Assembly (NCBI GenBank): GCA_020053155.1
Contig: JAGVNS010000035.1
Location: forward strand, 1-11,322
Reading direction: 5' to 3'
DNA: 11,322 bases
From: Nitrososphaerota archaeon
GTDB taxonomy: Archaea > Iainarchaeota > Iainarchaeia > Iainarchaeales > VGJJ01
Part shown: one piece after another, positions 1-6,774 of the stretch
How the letters are laid out: the number at the start of each line of letters is the position of its first letter
Position numbering within the stretch: position 1 is the first letter of the stretch
Notes under the pieces: generated by a model
Told to the model about the DNA's origin: nothing
The model's database searches: none
The model's input: the letters and a program-made list of their open reading frames with translations, nothing else
Program-made: the position numbers and the translations under genes

Positions 1-859
1 AAAAAAAGGGTTCCTCATTCCCCTCCGCGACAATCGTTTTTATTTCCCCAATGCGGGTGGTGTAATCAATGGAGCTTCTCCACATTTTCCAAAAAAGGGA
101 TTGGAGCCAGGAAATCCATTCTTTTTCCTGCACCTCATAATAGACGCGCGTGTTCTTGTGGAGTTCCCCCATCCGATAATCATCCTTGTTTTCCCACGTT
201 TTGAATCGGGCAAAATCATCATCAATAATCATTCCCCTCAAGGGTTGGTAGCGGTGGCGGATTTCGATTTGATTAGGGTACTTTATCATCAGCGTGGCTA
301 TTTTTTCAATGTTGGAAAGAGAAGAAATGTTGACGCGGCAGAGAAATTTTAAATTGACGCCGCGCTGCAATTGCTCTTCCATTATCTCTTCAATGGGAGG
401 CCCTTTGTATTGCCTCCCAAGAAAAGAAAGATTTCCGGAAAAATAGTAAACGTTTCGCTCAGCCTTTTTCTTGATGAGTTCACCCGTGGTTAGGTGCTTG
501 TATTCGTCCGTCTCTCTCTTGTACGCGTGCTTTTTTCCTTTTGGAATGAACTGGAAAACGTCCATGAAGTCAAAATCGTGCTTGAATTTGGCCGAAAGGA
601 TTTGGTCGGAAAGGTTTTGGCGCACGTCGTTCAATCCTGCCAGGCTGGTGGGGGAATAATAGACGATTTTCAGCGCTCCCTGGGTTCCCTCCCTAAATGT
701 TTTGAGACGAATAAGTCCCGTGCGTTCTTGGAGCTCGTGGAGGTACTTTTCCGTTGTCACCCAACTCCTGTCAATTTTTTTGGATAAGTCAAAGACTGTT
801 CGCGGCTCGTCGCGTAGGTAGTCTAGAACCACCTGCACTTCCCCATCCGTCAGCGACAT
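1..859 (-). CDS. TrmB-like transcriptional regulator, partial (C-terminus off the left edge)
   Basis: The minus frame stays open from an ATG at 859 to the window edge, giving 286 codons with no stop seen. Residues about 3-70 read as a winged helix: a helix-rich start, a DLSKKI...WVTTEKYLHEL recognition-helix-like stretch, then a wing ending KIVYYS. Residues about 165-265 resemble the phospholipase-D-like effector domain of TrmB-type archaeal regulators: a GVNLKFLCRV strand, IEIRHRYQPLRGMIIDDD, then a Trp-rich helix (WISWLQSLFWKMW). The family regulates transcription, often of sugar or metabolic genes; the ligand cannot be read here. The start is supported by a TATA-like TTTTATA 22-28 nt upstream, suggesting a leaderless message. 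The gene is divergent from the kinase-like gene at 956 and an inverted repeat lies between them, so control of that gene and of itself is plausible. Fold confidence is fair, specific function low. Confidence 0.72.
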   Translation of the reverse strand, partial: MSLTDGEVQVVLDYLRDEPRTVFDLSKKIDRSWVTTEKYLHELQERTGLIRLKTFREGTQGALKIVYYSPTSLAGLNDVRQNLSDQILSAKFKHDFDFMDVFQFIPKGKKHAYKRETDEYKHLTTGELIKKKAERNVYYFSGNLSFLGRQYKGPPIEEIMEEQLQRGVNLKFLCRVNISSLSNIEKIATLMIKYPNQIEIRHRYQPLRGMIIDDDFARFKTWENKDDYRMGELHKNTRVYYEVQEKEWISWLQSLFWKMWRSSIDYTTRIGEIKTIVAEGNEEPFF

Positions 860-880
860 GAATAAAGAAAGGGACCAAAG

Positions 881-887
881 TATAAAA
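881..887 (-). promoter_or_regulatory. TATA box of the TrmB-like gene
   Basis: TTTTATA on the minus strand lies 22-28 nt upstream of the ATG at 859, the spacing expected for an archaeal TATA box of a leaderless transcript. No Shine-Dalgarno sequence precedes that ATG, which agrees with leaderless initiation. Confidence 0.6.
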
Positions 888-905
888 CTCTTTGCTAAAA
901 GACTG

Positions 906-926
906 AAACTAGAATATAACTAGTTT
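906..926. promoter_or_regulatory. Operator-like inverted repeat over the TATA box of the 956 gene
   Basis: AAACTAG (906-912) and CTAGTTT (920-926) are perfect 7-bp inverted arms around the 7-nt spacer AATATAA. The spacer contains the TATA-like TATAA (915-919) that would serve the plus-strand gene. A dimeric regulator bound here would block TBP. The divergent TrmB-like protein is the obvious candidate binder; that link is inference. Confidence 0.55.
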
Positions 927-944
927 AAAACTCGACCATGGGGC

Positions 945-952
945 GAGGTGAT
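945..952 (+). promoter_or_regulatory. Shine-Dalgarno site that fixes the start at 956
   Basis: GAGGTGAT is an exact match to the archaeal anti-Shine-Dalgarno complement and stands 3 nt before the ATG at 956 (core GGTG 5 nt away). An in-frame ATG at 938 lies upstream of this site and has no such signal. With TATAA at 915-919 the predicted transcript would begin near 941, after the 938 codon, so 956 is the better start. Confidence 0.65.
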
Positions 953-955
953 GTC

Positions 956-1492
956 ATGACGAAAAATCGGTTCGTGGTGGTAGAAGGGTTAAGTTCGGTC
1001 GAAAAAGACCAATTTTGCCAACGGTTAGCCACTCGTTTAGGGTGGAAAGTCGATACGGGGCAACCGAATGAGGATTCGTATGCGTTTTTCATCAAAAAAT
1101 ACGCGGGGGAGGGGATGGTCCTGTCGCAATCCCACATCGCCCTGGATTCAGAGTCCCAGTATTGGGGGGGTCAAAATGTCTTTTCACCCATACAGAAAAA
1201 AGAGCTGGATGCGGAAGTTTGGAGCGCGGGTATCCTGGTGTTTTATCGAAAACCAACCGCTCGTTTGGCGGAAGACGACGAGGGGACATCCAAACATCAA
1301 ATGATGGAATCACGGCGTGAATTGATTTATTGGCTGAATGCACAGGATGTGAACCGTATGACCATCCACCATGAAATAGACAGCGAATCCGAAATCATTG
1401 AGCGCGTGGTCAAAATGCTTGAGTCTCCTCCGCACGATTCGACCCCGCACCCAATGGAAAAAGAAATAATCATCATCTCTACGACGGCGTGA
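956..1492 (+). CDS. Thymidylate/nucleotide-kinase-like protein with degenerate P-loop
   Basis: 178 aa. The opening strand-loop-helix FVVVEGLSSVEKDQFCQRLA has the layout of a nucleotide kinase P-loop (hhhEGxxGxGKST), but the loop reads G11-LSSV-E-K17-D18: only the first Gly and the Lys remain, the other glycines are gone and the Ser/Thr is Asp. The segment MVLSQSHIALDSESQYWGG (54-72) has the spacing of the DRxxxSexvYg motif of small dNMP/thymidylate-type kinases, yet the Asp-Arg pair is Ser-Gln. AGILVFYRKP (91-100) matches the following strand. The C-terminal 20 residues are Pro-rich then hydrophobic and look unlike the family. I infer a kinase-fold protein that has probably lost phosphotransfer, perhaps keeping a ligand-binding or regulatory role. 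Expression is probably set by the divergent regulator. The fold assignment is by eye and moderate. Confidence 0.6.
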   Translation: MTKNRFVVVEGLSSVEKDQFCQRLATRLGWKVDTGQPNEDSYAFFIKKYAGEGMVLSQSHIALDSESQYWGGQNVFSPIQKKELDAEVWSAGILVFYRKPTARLAEDDEGTSKHQMMESRRELIYWLNAQDVNRMTIHHEIDSESEIIERVVKMLESPPHDSTPHPMEKEIIIISTTA

Positions 1493-1504
1493 TTTTTTGT
1501 ATTT
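1493..1504 (+). terminator. T-rich archaeal-type terminator
   Basis: The stop TGA at 1490-1492 is followed at once by TTTTTTGTATTT. Archaeal RNA polymerase stops on such T-rich coding-strand tracts without needing a hairpin. Confidence 0.45.
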
Positions 1505-1521
1505 ATAGCAAAAAGCCTAAT

Positions 1522-1661
1522 TATTTGAACAATTGAAGGGCTTTCCTTACAAAGCCAATCTTTGTGAGGCATCGCAAAAGCGTTGCTTTTGCAATGTTGC
1601 ATATAGCAAACCGCCCTAAAAAAGTTCAAAAATTAAAACAATTGGCTATATCGTTCAAATA
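1522..1661. other. 140-nt cloverleaf-like inverted-repeat element between convergent genes
   Basis: TATTTGAAC (1522-1530) pairs perfectly with GTTCAAATA (1653-1661). Inside, in order, are three further helices: GGCTTT/AAAGCC (1539-1544/1551-1556), a long hairpin with perfect 8-bp core GCAAAAGC/GCTTTTGC (1574-1581/1585-1592) extended on both sides to about 1568-1598, and ATATAGC/GCTATAT (1601-1607/1645-1651). The helices are nested without conflict and tightly abutting, so the whole can fold as a closed multibranch structure. It could be a structured RNA, a small MITE-like element or a bidirectional 3'-end signal. No ORF in it is convincing. Confidence 0.4.
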
Positions 1662-1686
1662 CCAACCCTCACTGAGCGGGAGGACT

Positions 1687-2781
1687 CTATTCTTTGGGAA
1701 ATTCTTCCACATGCGTGTATGTGGGAGTAGGAGCGCTGGATTCGGGGGCAGTTGTTTTCCACCCCCCCGTCGTGGGAGAGGCCGTTTCGGGAGAGGGGTT
1801 TTGTTCCATTCCATACGTTTCACTGGGAATGATGAAATAGAGTACGGTTCCAAATACCGCGGCCAATGGTTGAATGATGAAGGTGGCGGCGAGGAAAAAC
1901 AAGATGCTCCCCATGAACGCGGCGATGGCCCAATAATACTCGCGCAGCGCCCCATATCCCGGAACGGTTTTTTGGATTTGATTGAGAATGGATTGGGTGT
2001 CGATTTGGTTCTGCTGGTCTTTAACTTGCGTGTTTATTTTGTTCCGGTATTCCTGCGAATTGACCGTCTCCAACGTTTGATCCATCAACGTGACAAAGTT
2101 AGTCACTTCAGAATCGGTCTTCTGCCGCAACAAACCAAAGGAATCGGATTCCGTGACTTGTATCAGCGTGTTGCGCTGCGTCGTGATGAGAAAATCCGCG
2201 GTTATCTTTTGGACGTCGAGCTGTTGAATCACTTTTCCCTGGAACAACGCTTCCTCGAATTTCTCGTATAACGTTTGGTTTTGGGGAAGGGCCACTACTG
2301 CCAGCGTGACCAACACCCCAATCCCTAGAATTTGCAATCCGCGCTGGGCCCCGGAGAAGCTGGAGCGCAGAATCACAAAATTCTTCAATTCCAACCGTTT
2401 CATACGACTGGTTTCGAGCATGAGTGGAATGCTCCCGAAATAGAATAGGGCAAGAGGATACCACTGCGCGAATTTGGAAAAAAAGAGTGCGGAAATGGCA
2501 CACGCAATGATGGTGGGAACAAGGACTGCCACATAGACCCGGCCGCGTTCATCCTTGTCGGAGGACGCGGTAATGGTGCCGAGAGTCAGGGCAAAGAAGA
2601 GGACAAACCCCGCAAAGGGGACGGAAAAAATGAATCCGATGGTTTGAATGTTTCCCACGTTGGCGAGGAGGGAGTCTGGGGTAATAGCGAGCTGGTCCAG
2701 GAAGAAGGCCCATAGTACGGTGAATAGGAAAATGGCACCCCCCATTAGGAGGGTTTTGCGCGAACCCCACTCGATGCTCAT
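1687..2781 (-). CDS. Polytopic membrane protein of unknown function, coupled to methionine aminopeptidase
   Basis: 364 aa, unrecognised. Hydrophobic segments at about 11-28, 47-68, 82-101, 106-122 and 149-165 form an N-terminal membrane bundle. Residues about 166-283 are a hydrophilic, Gln/Thr-rich, largely helical domain, and two more segments follow at about 284-303 and 304-318. The tail from 320 is low-complexity Pro/Thr/Ser/Glu. No catalytic motif is visible, and the central domain could be a sensor or scaffold on one face of the membrane. The ATG at 2781 overlaps the upstream aminopeptidase stop as ATGA, so the two are almost certainly co-transcribed and translationally coupled. Its lone CXXC-free sequence and lack of a signal peptidase site suggest an integral protein with no processed form. 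Function is not inferred. Confidence 0.72.
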   Translation of the reverse strand: MSIEWGSRKTLLMGGAIFLFTVLWAFFLDQLAITPDSLLANVGNIQTIGFIFSVPFAGFVLFFALTLGTITASSDKDERGRVYVAVLVPTIIACAISALFFSKFAQWYPLALFYFGSIPLMLETSRMKRLELKNFVILRSSFSGAQRGLQILGIGVLVTLAVVALPQNQTLYEKFEEALFQGKVIQQLDVQKITADFLITTQRNTLIQVTESDSFGLLRQKTDSEVTNFVTLMDQTLETVNSQEYRNKINTQVKDQQNQIDTQSILNQIQKTVPGYGALREYYWAIAAFMGSILFFLAATFIIQPLAAVFGTVLYFIIPSETYGMEQNPSPETASPTTGGWKTTAPESSAPTPTYTHVEEFPKE

Positions 2782-3686
2782 ACGAGACGGAGGACTTTTC
2801 CCTCGTTTATTAACATGGTGGTTTCGAATTGTGAAACGATGGCTCCTTTCTTCTCTTTCAGAACGGGGTGGGCTTCCAATGCCCCGAATTTGACCGATTC
2901 GCGCATGGCAATTTTTCGTTGGAAGGGATTCATGTCAAAGTCTCGTGCGAGCCAGCGTTCCGCAAAAGGAAGCCCTTCATATTTTTGGGTGCAAAACTCC
3001 AACAGTTTTCGTGCGGCGGGATTACGGACCATGTTGGCCTTTCCCCTCACTTCAAAAATTTCCACTTGTTGCGTGTCTACAATTCTCCCATTCCCCCGAA
3101 TGGAAGCGAAGGGTTCCATGGCATACGCGTGATTGTTTTCTAACACGTCCGAATCCCCCGATTCCACATTAGGAATGGAGGGGGAGCAGTGCGCCGTGTA
3201 TTGGTCGATTCCGTGACCCGATAAATTTTCAATGGGGTCTACTCCAAATGAACGGAGGGTTTGCTCAATGACTTTTCCCAAATCACTCACTTCAACGCCC
3301 TCACTTACTTCCGCAAATCCTGCTTCCAGCGCGGCCTGCGTAGCCGTGATTAAATTAGCCACCTCTTTATCATTCGAAAAATCCAGCGTAATCGCCGCAT
3401 CCACCAAATACCCTTCTTTGTGCACCCCAATATCCACTTTCAATACATCCCCTTTCTCCACGCGCGTTTCGTCGTTTTCACTCGGCGTATAATGTGCGGC
3501 CGCCTCATTCAGGGATAAATTTAACGGAAACGCAACCCCGCACCCGTGCTTTTGGGTAAGGGATTCAATCTCATCCGCAATCGTTAGGAGCTTTACCCCT
3601 GGCTGAATCATTTCACGGGCTTTGGCGCGGCAAAGTGCATGCACTTTGGCCGCTGTTTGATAATTTTCAACGATTTTTTCGTCCAT
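2778..3686 (-). CDS. map: Methionine aminopeptidase, archaeal type II
   Basis: 302 aa, the usual length for archaeal type II enzymes. It removes the initiator methionine from new proteins in the cytosol, using two metal ions. All ligands are visible in pita-bread-fold order: D85 in KVDIG, D96 in LVDAAIT, H158 in SGHGID, E191 in AMEPFAS and E288 in QFETT, plus H65 in AAHYTP as the substrate-side histidine. The helical insertion typical of type II enzymes lies between about 215 and 275 (NPAARKLLEF...NPFQRKIAM). The ATG at 3686 has an AATTATAA TATA-like box about 28 nt upstream and no Shine-Dalgarno, fitting a leaderless start. The gene ends overlapping the membrane-protein start by 4 bp. It lies 46 bp after the RelE-like gene but probably has its own promoter. 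Assignment is very secure. Confidence 0.95.
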   Translation of the reverse strand: MDEKIVENYQTAAKVHALCRAKAREMIQPGVKLLTIADEIESLTQKHGCGVAFPLNLSLNEAAAHYTPSENDETRVEKGDVLKVDIGVHKEGYLVDAAITLDFSNDKEVANLITATQAALEAGFAEVSEGVEVSDLGKVIEQTLRSFGVDPIENLSGHGIDQYTAHCSPSIPNVESGDSDVLENNHAYAMEPFASIRGNGRIVDTQQVEIFEVRGKANMVRNPAARKLLEFCTQKYEGLPFAERWLARDFDMNPFQRKIAMRESVKFGALEAHPVLKEKKGAIVSQFETTMLINEGKVLRLV

Positions 3687-3710
3687 ACTTCATTCTGGCA
3701 TGAAAAAGGG

Positions 3711-3718
3711 TTATAATT
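3711..3718 (-). promoter_or_regulatory. TATA box of the map operon
   Basis: AATTATAA on the minus strand is centred about 28 nt before the aminopeptidase ATG at 3686. It lies within the 46-nt gap after the toxin gene (3687-3732), so map can be transcribed without the TA pair. Confidence 0.5.
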
Positions 3719-3732
3719 CCACATCGTGCGCG

Positions 3733-4005
3733 TCACGATTTTTGGTAAATAGCGTCGTGATGGTCATAATCCCACAATTCTACGGCCTGCTCATTTTCAA
3801 TAATAGCAAACACCAAAACAAACGACCCCATGATATGGACACGAAATTTATTTTTCATGGTGCCACTGAGCGGTTTATAGTGGTGTGGGTCTAATAGTAT
3901 CTGCTTTATTTTCCGCTGAATGGCCTCATACTGAACGGGGTCGCGCTTGGCTATTTTCTCAAATGCTTTTATAAGATTGGACTTGATTCGAAGAGAGTAC
4001 GCCAA
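3733..4005 (-). CDS. RelE-family toxin
   Basis: 90 aa. The sequence has the RelE/YoeB-type pattern: an N-terminal helix pair with KRDPVQYEAIQRKIKQIL, then DPHHYKPLSGTMKNKFRVHI, FVLVFAI and a closing DYDHHDAIY. The archaeal RelE family cleaves mRNA, usually at the ribosome, and is neutralised by a small partner. The basic pair in KNKFRVHI and the DYDHHD tail are where catalytic residues fall in this family. The start is TTG at 4005, because no ATG or GTG is in frame after the antitoxin stop; GAGATGAT (4011-4018), a near-consensus Shine-Dalgarno made from the last antitoxin codons, lies 5 nt upstream. The gene sits 6 nt after the DUF2683 antitoxin, so the two are one unit. Assignment as toxin is strong; activity in this cell is unknown. 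Confidence 0.85.
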   Translation of the reverse strand: MAYSLRIKSNLIKAFEKIAKRDPVQYEAIQRKIKQILLDPHHYKPLSGTMKNKFRVHIMGSFVLVFAIIENEQAVELWDYDHHDAIYQKS

Positions 4006-4011
4006 ACACCA

Positions 4012-4254
4012 TCATCTCGAACGCATTTTTTGAAAAAAGTGGTCCACGTCCTTCACGAGAATGCTCTTTTCCTTTTCGATGCGTTGGAGTTTTTTAACGT
4101 ATTCGGGGCGAAGTTCCGTAGGTAGAATCATCATCGCATATTCTTCCACCAGCTTGTTGATCGCCTGGCTCTTATTACGGAGGCCGTACCGCGCTTTCAC
4201 AATATTGATAACTCGGTTATTTTTCTCTTCCAATTCAACAATAGCAACAGGCAT
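4012..4254 (-). CDS. DUF2683-family antitoxin
   Basis: 80 aa. The N-terminus MPVAIVELEEKNNRVINIVK is the typical opening of archaeal DUF2683 proteins: a strand followed by a ribbon-helix-helix-like unit (RYGLRNKSQAINKLVEEYA). The charged C-terminal half (LRPEYVKKLQRIEKEKSI) would wrap the toxin. The family is known as the antitoxin partner of archaeal RelE. A longer frame begins at a TTG at 4314, but those 20 extra residues are unlike the family and abut the polymerase stop. The ATG at 4254 has GGTG 5 nt upstream (4260-4263) and a TATA-like box further up, so I chose it. Autorepression of the pair through the ribbon-helix-helix part is the family norm; no clear operator was seen. Confidence 0.85.
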   Translation of the reverse strand: MPVAIVELEEKNNRVINIVKARYGLRNKSQAINKLVEEYAMMILPTELRPEYVKKLQRIEKEKSILVKDVDHFFQKMRSR

Positions 4255-4259
4255 TAATA

Positions 4260-4295
4260 CACCATTAACATAACATGAATACAATCCTAATAAAC
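4260..4295 (-). promoter_or_regulatory. Promoter and Shine-Dalgarno of the TA pair
   Basis: GTTTATTA (4288-4295) is a TATA-like box about 25 nt before a predicted start site near 4266. GGTG (4260-4263) stands 5 nt before the ATG at 4254. The short leader and Shine-Dalgarno decide the start of the antitoxin and make it independent of the polymerase gene upstream. Confidence 0.5.
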
Positions 4296-4314
4296 CTATC
4301 GGCCGCCCTTCCAA

Positions 4315-6738
4315 CTAAACAAATGCCCCCAATCCCGTCTGTTTCCCGCCGCGTTCTAAATCAGTGGAATCGATTCCGAGCTCGGCAAAAATCTTTTCCA
4401 CGGCAGGAATGACTTGATTTTGGATGTAATACTCCGCGTCATAATCCCCTTCTTTCACGAATTCTTCCAATTCCGCCTTGTCGGAAATGGATTTTCCCGT
4501 TTTGGTAATAATGAATCCGAGCATCTGACCTACCACTATCTCCTTTCCCCTTTTTTGGGCTTTGATGGCCGCGGAAACATGGGGGGCGGTGGCAGCGTAG
4601 TTTTCCGGCCGGCGCTGGAGTTGGGTGAGTACCACTAATTCTTTGTTTGGAACCTTCCCTTCACGCAAACGCTTCACCACACCCAATACAATGTCGTGGG
4701 CCTTTTTGGGATTTCCATTGATGAGAATTTCTTCCAACACTTTTTTTTGTGTTTCGCGGGCAATGATGCTTACGTCCCTGCGCACATATTCAAATCCCAC
4801 AATCGTGAGTTCGTGGTCGTAGCTTGCCAGCGCGTATCGTTTCTTTGCGGCCTTCCCTTCTTTTTTCGTAACAAACAGTCCGCGCTCATACAGCCCTTCG
4901 AATTCCAGCTCCATTCTCCCCGGGAGTTTTTTGTTGACCTTCTCCACAAACTTTTTCACATCTTCCTCGGTTTTGGGTTTGGGCAAAAGTAAAAAAGCGG
5001 AATCGGAATCGGCATACGTGGGAGTGAATCCGTCCTTCTCGGCCCAATCAAGGGTTTGGTGAATATAGTGACGCGCCCATGCGGTAATGGCACTCGCGGA
5101 TTCGCGAGAGTACCAGCGGAAGCGGGGGTAGGCAAGGGTTCCAAAAAAAGAGTTCAACAATATTTTGAGCGCCTGCTTGCGGGCTTTGAGCACGATTTGT
5201 TGAGTATCTTTTTTGGGAAGCACATCCATTTGTTTCTGCACCTCAATGCGCTGGTCTAAAATGCGTTCAAGTACGACTGAAAGTAATCCCTTACGTTGGG
5301 TGCAGAACCAATGCCCAGTAGGAGAAAGATTGGCCCCTTTTTTGCATTCCGAATGAACACAATCGAGTGTGTCCGGGGAAATGTTGTGCGAAATCATGAT
5401 ACTTGGGTACATGGAGCGATAGTCCAATACCGCGAGGTTGGTGTGCAGTCCGGCTACGGGCTCTTTCACATACCCCCCTTCAATGGGGTTTTGCAAGCGC
5501 CCCTCCACTTGGTCATGGGTGGGGGGATTGGGAAACAGTTGGTTGAGTTCAACAGATTCATGCATGAGCAGAATTTCCACCAGTTGGGAGGCGGTGGCAC
5601 GGTTGACTTCAAACAGGGGCTGTCGAACCAAGCGTGCCAATTCCATGAGCAAGGGCAAAAATTCAGTTCCCAATCGTTGTGTGTACTCGGCATCCGTAAG
5701 ATTGTATTTGGCGAGAACATCAAACCCTTTTTGGTTCTCCCAAATCTCGGTGATTCCTTTGTGCGTAAGGGTTTTTTCTCCTTCTCCAAAAACGGCACGC
5801 ATTACGCTTTCCAAATCCAAGCGCGGGGATTTGAAAAATTGAAACCGTACAAGGAGACGAACCAATTGATACACATCCACATGCTGCAATCCATGGATGC
5901 GCGCGCTGGTTTCGGTTCCTTTTCCAATGAGTTGGATTCCAGAATGACCAAAGTCGATGGGAATATGATATTTTTTGGTGCGCTCCACCAAAAAGGGCAT
6001 GTCAAAATGGTCCCCGTTGTACGTGTACAAAATGTCCAAATCCGCAAGACGAGTAAACGTGAGAAAGGATTCGAGCATTGTTTTTTCATCCGGCTGGGAT
6101 ATGGTAATGGCATCGGCATAGGGTGCGTGCAGAAAAACCTTTTTTCCCGCGCCACACGAAATAGCGATTGAAATGATGGGGTCTTTCTCGGGAGAGATTC
6201 GGGAGAATTTTCCATACGTTTCAATGTCGAATGCTCCCGTGCGAAGCGGGGGCGCGGGTTCATCACTATTTTTTATTTTTTGGATGTTTCCATTTTTATC
6301 ACGCTCAATTTCAACCATTGAATAGGGACGCAAGCGCTTGTCGAGGAAGTAGCGCTTGGTGTAAGGAATGTTGGATTCGTGGAGGGATTGAACAAAGGGA
6401 TACGTAAGTATTCCATCGCGGGCTCTTACTAATTCGGCAATCGAAGCAAACCCCATTTGCAAATACACTACTTTCTCTTTCTCCACTTTGCGCACAAAAA
6501 CGGGCTTTATTCCTCCGGGAAGGGTTTCTTCCGAAAGTTCTTTTTCCACTTTAGCGGGTTTAGCGGAAGGAATTATACTTATGTAGAAGTATGGGGGGAA
6601 GTTGAAGTCCGAGACTCTTTGAATGAGGCTCCCATCCATGGGCCCCCTTATGAACACGTCCACGATACTCTTCCCGTGCTCTTCGTGCGTTTGCACGTCC
6701 AATAAGACCCCTTTATCCACGTTCAACGGATGGCCCAT
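4315..6738 (-). CDS. polB: Family B replicative DNA polymerase (PolB)
   Basis: 807 aa, slightly longer than the about 775 aa of Pyrococcus PolB. It copies DNA and proofreads 3' to 5'. Exonuclease motifs: Exo I AFDIETYG (D171, E173), Exo II YNGDHFDMPFL (D243), Exo III YNLTDAEYT (Y345, D349). Polymerase motifs: A DYRSMYPSI (D439), B KILLNSFFGT (K525, N529, G533), C YADSDS (D577, D579), then the thumb signature LTQLQRRPENYAATAPHVSAA (704-724, key residues Q706, R709, Y714, P719). The extreme C-terminus KQTGLGAFV (Q800, L803, F806) fits a PCNA-interacting peptide. No intein interrupts motifs A-C, a common intein site in archaeal PolB, and the gene is not split. Motif C has Ser where most archaeal PolBs have Thr. 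The ATG at 6738 is preceded by a short divergent promoter. Assignment is certain. Confidence 0.97.
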   Translation of the reverse strand: MGHPLNVDKGVLLDVQTHEEHGKSIVDVFIRGPMDGSLIQRVSDFNFPPYFYISIIPSAKPAKVEKELSEETLPGGIKPVFVRKVEKEKVVYLQMGFASIAELVRARDGILTYPFVQSLHESNIPYTKRYFLDKRLRPYSMVEIERDKNGNIQKIKNSDEPAPPLRTGAFDIETYGKFSRISPEKDPIISIAISCGAGKKVFLHAPYADAITISQPDEKTMLESFLTFTRLADLDILYTYNGDHFDMPFLVERTKKYHIPIDFGHSGIQLIGKGTETSARIHGLQHVDVYQLVRLLVRFQFFKSPRLDLESVMRAVFGEGEKTLTHKGITEIWENQKGFDVLAKYNLTDAEYTQRLGTEFLPLLMELARLVRQPLFEVNRATASQLVEILLMHESVELNQLFPNPPTHDQVEGRLQNPIEGGYVKEPVAGLHTNLAVLDYRSMYPSIMISHNISPDTLDCVHSECKKGANLSPTGHWFCTQRKGLLSVVLERILDQRIEVQKQMDVLPKKDTQQIVLKARKQALKILLNSFFGTLAYPRFRWYSRESASAITAWARHYIHQTLDWAEKDGFTPTYADSDSAFLLLPKPKTEEDVKKFVEKVNKKLPGRMELEFEGLYERGLFVTKKEGKAAKKRYALASYDHELTIVGFEYVRRDVSIIARETQKKVLEEILINGNPKKAHDIVLGVVKRLREGKVPNKELVVLTQLQRRPENYAATAPHVSAAIKAQKRGKEIVVGQMLGFIITKTGKSISDKAELEEFVKEGDYDAEYYIQNQVIPAVEKIFAELGIDSTDLERGGKQTGLGAFV

Positions 6739-6774
6739 AGTCCTTTTTTAAGGCCCCAATACACTCTTTAAGCC
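6739..6774. promoter_or_regulatory. 36-bp bidirectional promoter between polB and the coiled-coil gene
   Basis: Only 36 bp separate the two divergent ATGs. TTTTTTAAGG (6743-6752) is centred about 27 nt before the plus ATG at 6775. On the minus strand CTTAAAG (about 6766-6772) is centred about 30 nt before the polB ATG at 6738. Each TATA-like box lies next to the other gene's start, and neither gene has a Shine-Dalgarno, so both are probably leaderless. Confidence 0.5.

Noticed and set aside
1564..2271. 235-codon plus-strand frame
   Set aside because: It lies opposite the membrane-protein gene, whose hydrophobic segments are clearly real; its own sequence is Arg/Gly-rich shadow.
4255..4314. 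Antitoxin start at TTG 4314
   Set aside because: The extra 20 residues do not resemble DUF2683; the ATG at 4254 has GGTG 5 nt upstream and the family N-terminus.
5296..6171. 291-codon plus-strand frame
   Set aside because: Antisense shadow of polB, which has every motif in the minus frame.
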